Origin: Argyresthia goedartella
Lineage: Eukaryota > Arthropoda > Insecta > Lepidoptera > Argyresthiidae
DNA: 64,000 nt
Direction: 5' to 3'
NCBI GenBank assembly: GCA_949825045.1
Contig: OX463835.1
Location: 23,949,201-24,013,200, forward strand
The translations under genes and the position numbers were made by a program. Below, piece after piece: positions 55,211-64,000 of this stretch (its first letter is position 1; each line of letters begins with the position of its first letter). Below the pieces are notes generated by a model that did not search any database, was not told the DNA's origin, and saw only the letters and a program-made list of their open reading frames with translations.

Positions 55211-55839
55211 CAGAATGCAGAATGCAGAATGATTGCAGATAGAATACACTGCGGCAGAGCACATTGGTGTGTTCGGGGTTGCTCTGGCTGCATTTACAAA
55301 AATGACACTATTCGTTGTTTGTTACAAAAACGATATGTTATAATGATAAATGAAATTAGTTAAGCTAGATGAATATACCTACCGCATTAGGTTCAACCTG
55401 TAATGATAGCTATTTATGGAAAATAAATAAATAAAAATAAATAAATCCGGTGTCACTGGGAAAACATTCACATGACTTCGAATAGAAAATAAAGAGCCCT
55501 GTGCACTGGGGTCGGATAGTCTGACTTATCCGTGTACTATAGGCGTGTGTGTGTGCTTTCCATCTTTATATTGTTTGTTTGTCGTGTTATTCTTATTATT
55601 ATTTAAATATTTGTAATTATATTTAATTTTGACATTTTATAGTGGACGTTGTCTGGAAAATAAACAATTATTATTATTATAAATCCATTCAAAGCAAAAT
55701 CAAAAATTATTTATTACTCTAGAGATTTACTGATACTTACTTAGCAAATGTAATGTTTTGCCTCCTCTTCACATAGCACCACCGTGGGAGAAGAAAGGCG
55801 AAGTAACTCCCACAGATTGTTTTTTTAGGGTTACAAATA

Positions 55840-56058
55840 TAATGACCACCAAAATAGTTTTTTCCAACCCAAAAAGGGTAAATGATCACCAAAAGCTGCA
55901 GAAAATATCAAGGCAAAATACTGCGGTAGCGTGAAGGCGAGCGAAGCGAAGCCTCCTTTTATCCTTCGTGTTGGTTGAACATGTAAGAACAACAAAAAAT
56001 ACTTAAAACATAAACTTAAGTACACAAAACATAAAAATAACTTTGGTGATCATTTTTC
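55840..56058. mobile_element. Element type D carrying the shared hairpin core
   Basis: Ends near TAATGACCACCAAAATAG and the complement of ctttggtgatcatttttcc, an imperfect inverted repeat. The centre (aaggcaaaatactgcggtag ... cctccttttatccttcgtgt ... gaacatgtaagaacaacaaa) is the core. Confidence 0.65.
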
Positions 56059-56059
56059 C

Positions 56060-57430
56060 AAACACAATTTGGAGGTCGTTTACTAATCCTGGCGGTCGTT
56101 TCGAATTTATTGGTAGCAAAATAGGTGCGTTTTTGGTGATTGTTTAAACATAAGCCTTTTTAGTTCTCTTTTGAAAATTGGTTGTCTTTAACTAGTACAT
56201 ATATAACTATAATAATTGTTAAAAATTATTACAAAAGTATTTACAGCGAGTTCTGTGTAGAATTAGATTAACCCCAAACAGTCCCGTCATTAGACTCATG
56301 TTGAAAATTGTAATATCCCTTTTTAGACAAAGTCACTTTAACATGGTGTTTAAAATTCATCACACGTAGCACAGGTATTGTGTGTATGTGTGTAAATATG
56401 TGTCTGTTTTGTAATAACTATGGATCAGTGTCATTCGAAACAAAATATTTGAAGTTGAATATGAAAATTAGAGTAATAATAAAATTACTTTTTGAATACG
56501 TTCACGAATCTCTGCTGAAACTGATGATCAACAAGCTAGTATAAAGAAACAACAGCTTTGATACTCTTATTTTGGCCTAAAACGCCTAAAAACTGCTTTG
56601 CCAGATCTCAGCGAAGAAGCTTTAAATGGTTTCAAACGACAAAAAAATGATTTGCAATCATAAATTTATTGGAGAAAGTTGTTCATAATGTTTGGTAGGT
56701 AATATCGTTTCTCAAAAGGTCTAGGTACTACAACGTCTAGGAACTACGAAGGACTAGTCTAGGAAAAGTTCAAAGCAGAAATTATGACTTCGGAACGTTT
56801 CGTTTGGAGAAGCTAAAAGTCCTGACCCCTCTGAGGTGAGCCCTAGAAGTACAAAGAAAGACCCGTTTTTTTGGTTTTTTGCTTACATCTCAAAAACGAC
56901 ACGTCATAAGATAGTGTGTTGGACAACACAATGAAAAAAATCTACAGCTTTGATTATATACATTTTTAACTTATTCCCAATCGTGTATAAAATATGGGCG
57001 CCGAAAAAAAAAAGTTTCTTTCCTCACATTTTCAGTAACATTGCTTTTAAATTTAAAACAGTTAATTTGAGGAAAAACTCACCCACGGAAAGTTATAGAG
57101 ATAAATTTATCTCCCAAAAAATGCACGAATAGGTGAAAAGCGAAAATAACTCAAGTTGTAGAATTGTATCAGCTTTTATTGTGTGGCAGAACAAAATTTT
57201 CTATGACTCGGCTTTGTCGTGATCTAAGCAAAAAATAAAAAAAAATAACGGGACCTTCTCTGTTTTAGACTTTTAGTATGTTTGTCGCCTAACTTGTCCA
57301 ATTAAGGTCCCGAAGTAAAATTTTCTGCTTTCGACTTTTCCATCTAGATTGCTTTTAAGCACTAATTTCCTAAGCTATAGGTTTTAACCATCGCCCTAAC
57401 TGTCTGTAAAGCCTATCATCTACTTACACT
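56060..57430. other. Region upstream of the RYamide gene, no gene recognised
   Basis: AT-rich; no clear TATA box, exon or repeat identified by eye. A non-coding first exon of the RYamide gene could lie here or further upstream. Confidence 0.35.
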
Positions 57431-57473
57431 GAGCATGTCCCCGCCGCTGGTTGCAGCGCCCTCGCCCCGCGAC

Positions 57474-57573
57474 ATGTGGCGCCCCGCTTCCCCCGCCGCC
57501 GCCGCCGCCGCCGCACTGCTGCTGTGCGTGCTGGCTGCGCTCGCGCACGCACACGAACACAAACGAGCTGAGA
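57474..57573 (+). CDS. RYa: RYamide exon 1: signal peptide
   Basis: Preceded by a good acceptor (CCGCTGGTTGCAG at 57445-57457), which suggests a 5' non-coding exon upstream and supports the ATG at 57474 rather than 57435. It ends GAG A|GTGAGT, phase 1. Confidence 0.85.
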
Positions 57574-60500
57574 GTGAGTTGTTATTCTACTTATACAGAA
57601 CATTTGATGACTAGTAAGCAAAACATATCTCTCATTGGCTAAATATAGGTGCATATCTGTGACTTTTATCATCCCGTTTGAGAAAAGTTGTAAAGAACAA
57701 TGCTACCGTAAGACTTTGAAAACTTTTAGATTAAAATCTCACGAAAATTTTCTCGCGACACTGTACACTGTCGAATAATTGTGAACAGTACGTACCGTCG
57801 TACAGCTTACAATGTAACGTATACATTTTCGATAGTTTATAATCTAGATATCCATGACAAACCATCGAATAGTGAACTGCACGTTTTTTTTTACAATGTA
57901 ACGTGTTTTAGTTAGTGTATAATCAATCGATAACAAACCGTTAAATAGTGAACTGGCTTAAACTGGACTTGCACACGAAATATCAGCGCCAAGTGATGGG
58001 ACATGGTAGGTGAAGATTTAAGGGGTGAGCAAAAGCCCCCTTTATACTTCGTGTTAGGTTGAGCAACGAAACGTAACATTTTGAGCCCTGTCGGTCTTTT
58101 GACCCTTTACCAAGGATATATTATTACCCGAATGGCCGAGTCTAACCCTGCCTACGTAGCCAAGGGTCCCGGGTTCGAGTCCCGGTGGGGGCAAATATTT
58201 GTTTGATGAGAACGGATGTTTGTACCCTAGTCATGGTTGTTTATCTATCTAAGTACAATATTTATCTATATAAGTATGTGTATCGTTGTCTAGTACCCAA
58301 GATACAGGGAATCCTAGTTTGGGGCTAGATCAATGTGTGTAAATTGTGTCCAAGGTATTATTATTATTATTATTATTATATGATAAACTATAGAAAATGA
58401 GTAAGTGTTATTGTAAACAGTAGTTTACAATCTCACACGATAGATTATAGACTAATGGCTTTCACAATCTTATGGTGACATACCTATATATGTCACCGTA
58501 AGATTGTCAAAACCGTTAGTTTATAAACTAACGCGTTAGTTTGTAAACTGTCGACAAATTACAATTACAACTACAATTTGATTTACAAATCAGACCGATA
58601 TGGTTTAGAATTTACGTTTCTTTTGTTCTTACATGTCAACCTAACACGAAGACTACTCGATGTGCTTGCCCCCTCTAGTCTTCACCTAAGCTACCGCAGT
58701 GTTTGCACTGGTATTTCATTTGCAATTCAAGTTTAAAACAGTTCACAATTTAACGGTTTTATGATAAATTAACGCGTCTTATCGTAAGCAGTATAGTACA
58801 GTTTACAATATATCGATAGTTTGTAAACTAAAGAGAGAAAAACCGTTAGATTAAATACTAGGTTTTGACAATCTTACGGAGACATATACACTTATACCTG
58901 CCTGCGGACTGATAATATGAAGGCACCTTTATTTTCTGTGTGACAGCCTATAATAGCATAATAATTATACAGGGTGACATTTAATATTACATTTAGACCT
59001 GATAATTAGGAACATCATTCCCCGAGAAACATATGGTCGCAAATGAAAAAAAAATGAGGACGAAGTACATTGTCCCGATCAGCCGATTACAAAAAAAAAA
59101 TTGTTTGCGATCATATTTATCTTGGGGAAAGGTGGTCATAGTGATGGGTACTGCTGTTCCCGAAAATATGTATTATGATGACCTTGAAAATAATTATAAT
59201 AATAATAATACCTTGGACACTATTTACACACATTAATCTAGCCCCAAATTAGGATTCCCTGTATCTTGGGTACTAGACAACGATATACATTCTTATATAG
59301 ATAAATATTATACGTAGATAGATAAACAACCATGACTCGGGTACAAACATCCGTTCTCATCAAACAATATTTGCCCCCACCGGGACTCGAACCCTTGGCT
59401 TCGTAGACAGGGTCACTGCCGACTCGGCCATTCGGGTCGTCAATTATTTCACTGGTTGACTAAATTTAACTTTTGGCGCAGTTTCCCCGATGCCCTTCGT
59501 GCTGGGATCCCGCTACGGCCGCTCCGAGCCCAGGATGCTCGCTCCGAGGAATGATAGGTGAGTGATTATCATCATCGTCACACCAATCTCAAGTTGTCTG
59601 TCCTCGACCGGGATTTGAACGCGGACCTCTGGCTTGTGGAGCAGGAGGCCGTCGAAACAGATCTGCTGTATGCTTTTGATGTGTATCCGACATCTGTGGT
59701 GTAGCTATCAAGGTTCCGCCTCGCAAGCGAGTGGTCCAGTTCGAAACCGGGTAAGAATAAATCACCAAGAAAAAAAAAATACGACTTCTAGTTGAAGCCC
59801 TATTTCTTCCTCCCCCGGTCGGGATGCGAATAATGTTTTTGTTTTTCACAACTTTTGCTGCACGGAACCACATATCAAAACTTCATCTGCGTATATGTGT
59901 ACTAACGCGTTATTTGATCAACTATCGACAGATAGTAAACCAGACCGACAGGGTTTACAATTTACGTTTATTTTGTAATCACATGTCAACCTAACACGAA
60001 GACTATTCAGGGGCTTCGCTGCGCTCGCCCCCTCTAGTCTTTACCTAAGCTACCGCAGTGTTTGCCCTGCTATTTTGTTTGTAATTCAAGTTAAAACAAG
60101 TTTACTATTTAACGGTTTTAACTGTTAGTTTATCAACTAGCGTCATATAGTAAGCAGTACGCTACAGTTTATTATCTGTCAATAGTTGACCAACTAACGA
60201 GGAAAAAAAACGATAGTTTATCAACTAACGGTTTTGACAATCTTACCGTGACATATATACCTATAAGCATTAAACATTTACATACAGGCACTTATATTGC
60301 TTCGGGCCCGCACTAGCATATCCTGTGTCGTGGAAACCAGGAACAGCGACGTCATACACCTATAAACATCCAAGACCTGGGGATTTATTTTTTCATTATC
60401 TCCAGCCAAGCATCGAACCCGGGACCTCTCCATCCATATTTAGATCCCTCCATAAGCAAGATACTAATATGTACTACATCAATCTTATTACTGTATTAGC

Positions 60501-60786
60501 AAGATAAATTATAAAATGCTCGAATAGCTTTTCCTGAGATATAATACTTATAAATTTAAAAAACTTAACACCCCCCAACACAATAAATGAAACCTAAATC
60601 TAAAATTTGGCTGAGTTGTTACCTTGTTAAGCTGATAAATAACATTCGAACCATTATCAGCTTAACATGGAAACATCTGATTACTTTTATTTACAGAAAA
60701 CTGTATTGAAATCCGTTCACCGGTTTGAGCGCTAAAGTACCACAGAGAGAGAGAAACACACTCACACACACACACCCTCACACACA

Positions 60787-60859
<73 letters not shown>

Positions 60860-62685
60860 ACACTCTGGCAGTCGCTTCAAACTTGCAAAGACCTCTTTTT
60901 CGTCGGAGGTCAAAATAGTTTGAATATTCGCTGCCGATCTTCATGTGAAGAAATAACACCTAAAAGAGTAAGATGTCGGAATCGCACACGAAGAGTTCCG
61001 TCACATTGTATACAGGAAAACGTAAAACGACAGTCTTTTGTACGGTATACCTTTATAAATTTTTATATTAAATTAAGTATCTACTAGGTAGGACAGGCCC
61101 TAGGAACTGAATATAACAGTTTAAAAAAAACGCATCAAAGCTTAGCGAGAAATGGGAAAAGCGTATTCTCAAATAGTGTACTGGCTGAAAGTGAAAATAC
61201 AAATCTCAGTTATAAGAGCAGTTTCCATGAGAGTAAGAGGCACGAGAAAACATGTCAGGGCCTTTCAATGCGAAGATGGAGCAGGAATACTTTGGTGACA
61301 GCTTGATCTCCTAAAACATAAATACCTACATAGGTTTTATTTATATTAACTTGTATATTATTTACAAATTATAGGTGTGTTATATTCTATGCCTACTTGT
61401 CGTATCTTCTAAGTTCTATTTGGTGTATTATTTGTATTGAATAAATACTTATATATCACTAGGTAGGACAACATTCAAGGCCGTACATAGAAATATGGAA
61501 AAAAGAGTTTTTGATGTATGTAGACACTTATTTACAGAAATAAAATAAAATATGATAAAAACTTAATATTATTTATTATAATTCGAATGAGCAATTATTA
61601 ATCGTATAATGACAAATAACCAAGCACATAAACTCAATACTTGTATTTAAACATCTTTTTCGATAAGATCGGGAGAGTCCAGTTTTCACCGATAAACAAA
61701 ACAAAACAAAATGGCTAAGAAACTTCTTTTATTTCTTAAAAACCGGTTAGTTTCATTTTTTGTTGTTATAGCGGCGATAGAAATACACCCTCCGTGAAAA
61801 TTTCACCTCTCTACTTATTTTGGTTGATCCGGTAGAGCCCGGTGACAGACGGACAGATGGACGGACAGACAGCGGAGGCTTAGCAATAGGGTCCCGATTG
61901 GCACCCTTCGGGTACGGACCCCTAAAAAGCATGTACGTGCCTGTATAAAGGTCAACAGAAAGTTCTAGTCATATTGAAAGGGGTTGTTAAGCACAACATT
62001 CTGAACAAGTTTCACTACCAAACCGGTTTGATCAGAGCAACTTTATTATTCACTCCTCCATACATTATCACCTACCTGTCACTGCTATTAAATTTATCCT
62101 TCCGGAGACATATCTTGTTAGAGCTAAGCTTGCCTTTGTAAATGTCTTTTCTATAAGAATTTATGTGAATTTTCAATTCACGAACATACGAATTATGGGC
62201 CGTACAGCTGATTAGAATTAAAGCAGTGAAAAGCAAATTTGCTCAGATCAAATCGATTTCATAGTGACAGTTGTTCGGAATGATGTCCCTAACCACCGCC
62301 TTAAATGTGCAAAAAAGGTCGAGGTATCGGAAATCTGAATGGTCATTTAATAAGTGTGAAAAAATGCACCCGAAATATGAAATTGCTTCCACAAATCTAA
62401 GAGATAAATGTGAAAAACCATTCTGCTGGTAGAACGCTCTGTATAAACGTATTGATCTGTTGTCGCGTCAGGTTCTTCATGGGTTCCCGCTACGGCAAGC
62501 GCTCGGAGGCCCCCCTCCCGCTCCAGCTGCCGCTGGCCACGCCCTCGCTGCTGTGCGAGTTCACCGGCGTAGCAACACTGTACCACTGCGAGATGACTGG
62601 CGACAGCACACACGGAGGACATAACAGGCACGCTGACCCTATACTAAATTATATAACTCGTAGCAACACTACCACTGCGAGATGA
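57474..62685 (+). CDS. RYa: RYamide neuropeptide precursor (three coding exons)
   Basis: Joined exons 57474-57573, 59482-59557 and 62472-62685 give a 129-residue secreted precursor. Residues 1 to about 26 form a signal peptide (basic MWR, then a long Ala/Leu core, cleavage after AHA). A KR site releases AEISPMPFVLGSRY, followed by the amide-donor Gly and Arg. The second peptide is NDRFFMGSRY, followed by G and a KR site. Both end in F-x(2)-GSRY-G, the RYamide signature. Two such peptides in one precursor is the usual insect arrangement, and the receptor is a class A GPCR. Introns are phase 1 and phase 2 with GT-AG borders; phases match exactly. The introns hold MITEs, SINEs and a (CA)n run. 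The C-terminal 40 residues come from a minisatellite. An upstream in-frame ATG (57435) exists. Confidence 0.92.
57702..58480. mobile_element. Palindromic MITE family A, copy 4, with nested SINE
   Basis: Diverged ends (taccgtaagactttgaaaac ... cacaatcttatggtgaca) and a degenerate core (gtgaagatttaaggggtgag). A SINE B at 58128-58379 is inserted in it. It lies in RYamide intron 1. Confidence 0.65.
58128..58379 (+). mobile_element. SINE family B, full copy
   Basis: acccgaatggccgagtctaa, B box GGGTTCGAGTCCCGGTGGGG and tail ccaaggtattattattatta. Confidence 0.85.
58491..58884. mobile_element. Palindromic MITE family A, copy 5
   Basis: TGTCACCGTAAGATTGTCAA at the left and the complement of atcttacggagaca at the right. 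The core is in - orientation. It starts 10 bp after copy 4. Confidence 0.8.
59195..59440 (-). mobile_element. SINE family B
   Basis: aataataccttggacactat at the 3' end and, toward the right, a shortened B box (ccgggactcgaacccttggc) and gactcggccattcgggtc. It lies 40 bp before RYamide exon 2. Confidence 0.8.
59482..59557 (+). CDS. RYa: RYamide exon 2: first RYamide peptide
   Basis: Acceptor TTTTGGCGCAG, donor GATAG|GTGAGT. It encodes PFVLGSRYGRSE and a spacer MLAPRND. Confidence 0.9.
59892..60252. mobile_element. Palindromic MITE family A, copy 6 (left end deleted)
   Basis: The left terminal ~35 bp are missing (tatatgtgtactaacgcgtt). The core in - orientation and the right end (gacaatcttaccgtgaca) are intact. 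It lies in RYamide intron 2. Confidence 0.8.
60280..60450 (-). mobile_element. SINE family A
   Basis: Complement of the family tail (gcatatcctgtgtcgtggaa, catccaagacctgggga) followed by the B box (gcatcgaacccgggacctct). Confidence 0.75.
60761..60860. repeat. (CA)n microsatellite
   Basis: About 100 bp of (CA)n with a few interruptions, in RYamide intron 2. Confidence 0.95.
60975..61926. repeat. TTCCG-type interspersed element
   Basis: It begins cggaatcgcacacgaagagt and ends gacagacggacagatggacg ... cccttcgggtacggacccct. Its interior is homologous to 15184-15930. Confidence 0.7.
62472..62685 (+). CDS. RYa: RYamide exon 3: second RYamide peptide and C-terminus
   Basis: Acceptor TTGTCGCGTCAG. 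It encodes FFMGSRYGKRSE, then a Leu/Pro-rich tail with CEFTGVATLYHC. The minisatellite starts at 62569 inside the reading frame, and the stop TGA (62683-62685) arises where the second unit shifts register. Confidence 0.8.
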
Positions 62686-64000
62686 CTGGCGACAGTACAC
62701 ACGGTGGACATAACAGGCACGCTGACCCTATACTAAATTATATAACTCGTAGCAACACTACCACTGCGAGATGACTGGCGACAGCACACACGGTGGACAT
62801 AACAGGCACGCTGACCCTATACTAAATTATATAACTCGTAGCAACACTGTACCACTGCGAGATGACTGACGACAGCACACACGGTGGACATAACAGGCAC
62901 GCTGACCCTATACTAAATTATATAACTCGTAGCAACACTGTACCACTGCGAGATGACTGGCGACAGCACACACGGTGGACATAACAGGCACGCTGACCCT
63001 ATACTAAATTATATAACTCGTAGCAACACTACCACTGCGAGATGACTGGCGACAGCACACACGGTGGACATAACAGGCACTCTGACCCTATACTAAATTA
63101 TATAACTCGTAGCAACACTACCACTGCGAGATGACTGGCGACAGCACACACGGTGGACATAACAGGCACGCTGACCCTATACTAAATTATATAACTCGTA
63201 GCAACACTGTACCACTGCGAGATGACTGGCGACAGCACACACGGTGGACATAACAGGCACGCTGACCCTATACTAAATTATATAACTCGTAGCAACACTA
63301 CCACTGCGAGATGACTGGCGACAGCACACACGGTGGACATAACAGGCACGCTGACCCTATACTAAATTATATAACTCATAGCAACACTGTACCACTGCGA
63401 GATGACTGGCGACAGCACACACGGTGGACATAACAGGCACGCTGACCCTATACTAAATTATATAACTCGTAGCAACACTGTACCACTGCGAGATGACTGG
63501 CGACAGCACACACGGTGGACATAACAGGCACGCTGACCCTATACTAAATTATATAACTCGTAGCAACACTGTACCACTGCGAGATGACTGGCGACAGCAC
63601 ACACGGTGGACATAACAGGCACGCTGACCCTATACTAAATTATATAACTCGTAGCAACACTGTACCACTGCGAGATGACTGGCGACAGCACACACGGTGG
63701 ACATAACAGGCACGCTGACCCTATACTAAATTATATAACTCGTAGCAACACTGTACCACTGCGAGATGACTGGCGACAGCACACACGGTGGACATAACAG
63801 GCACGCTGACCGTATACTAAATTATATAACTCGTAGCAACACTGTACCACTGCGAGATGACTGGCGACAGCACACACGGTGGACATAACAGGCACGCTGA
63901 CCCTATACTAAATTATATAACTCGTAGCAACACTGTACCACTGCGAGATGACTGGCGACAGCACACACGGTGGACATAACAGGCACGCTGACCGTATACT
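62569..64000 (+). repeat. 91/89-bp minisatellite starting inside RYamide exon 3
   Basis: Units start at 62569, 62660, 62749, 62838, 62929, 63020, 63109, 63198, 63289, 63378, 63469, 63560, 63651, 63742, 63833 and 63924. That is 15 complete units plus a partial one at the window end. Units are 91 bp, or 89 bp when a GT is missing in cactGTaccac. The first unit has cacggAgg where all others have cacggTgg. Confidence 0.97.

Noticed and set aside
57451..57642. 63-codon ORF starting MQRPRP in the RYamide exon 1 region
   Set aside because: Wrong frame; the in-phase reading gives a signal peptide that splices correctly to the RYamide exons.
60725..61087. 120-codon ORF with Thr/His repeats
   Set aside because: Created by the (CA)n microsatellite in RYamide intron 2.

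Overview
The window is eukaryotic and looks like a lepidopteran (moth or butterfly) genome. It is AT-rich, intron-containing and dense with transposons. The repeat types fit Lepidoptera: several copies of an interspersed element bounded by AGGGTTCCGTACC-like ends, tRNA-derived SINEs, non-LTR retrotransposons whose ORF1 carries a PHD finger and a baculovirus-FP-like tail, mariner/Tc1 relics and palindromic MITEs. Most open frames are transposon relics or chance frames in low-complexity DNA.

The best host gene is an RYamide neuropeptide precursor on the + strand. It has three coding exons (57474-57573, 59482-59557, 62472-62685) whose splice phases agree. It encodes a signal peptide and two predicted amidated peptides ending in GSRY. 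Its last coding exon runs directly into a 91/89-bp minisatellite that fills the rest of the window, and the stop codon lies in the second repeat unit. A second host candidate is the first coding exon of a THAP-domain protein on the - strand (6332-6423), next to a very GC-rich exon-like island (6722-6889). A small - strand ORF with a CCAAT-box upstream region (49294-49503) and a possible promoter plus 5' exon near 35340-35440 are weaker candidates.

Layout: 1-1.7 kb, LINE fragment (- strand) with a 70-bp inverted duplication inside ORF1. 2-5 kb, LINE 3' end, SINEs, three MITEs. 6.3-6.9 kb, THAP exon and GC island. 8.25-14.0 kb, nearly complete but dead LINE with a (TTTC)n tail, inserted in another repeat. 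14.5-28.5 kb, four copies of a two-hairpin element (PQ), an RTE-like LINE piece, SINEs, an errantivirus-type envelope fragment and a mariner deletion derivative. 29.2-34.9 kb, Ty3/gypsy-type LTR element with 1,774-bp LTRs that look identical and a 2.1-kb interior keeping only RNase H plus integrase. 35-43 kb, MITEs, a 58-bp satellite array, SINEs. 43.7-46.8 kb, three more PQ copies, one split by a Tc1/mariner relic. 49-53.5 kb, long-arm MITE, small TA-flanked MITE, I-group LINE with RNase H. 57.4-64 kb, RYamide gene with introns full of MITEs and SINEs.

The most unusual pattern is architectural. One short G/C hairpin core (about 140 bp) recurs in the middle of palindromic elements with quite different arms, and another palindromic element (PQ) sits in the centre of an unrelated 50-bp inverted repeat. 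This suggests either insertion into palindrome centres or repeated capture of new arms. All calls were made by reading the sequence; no database search was possible.
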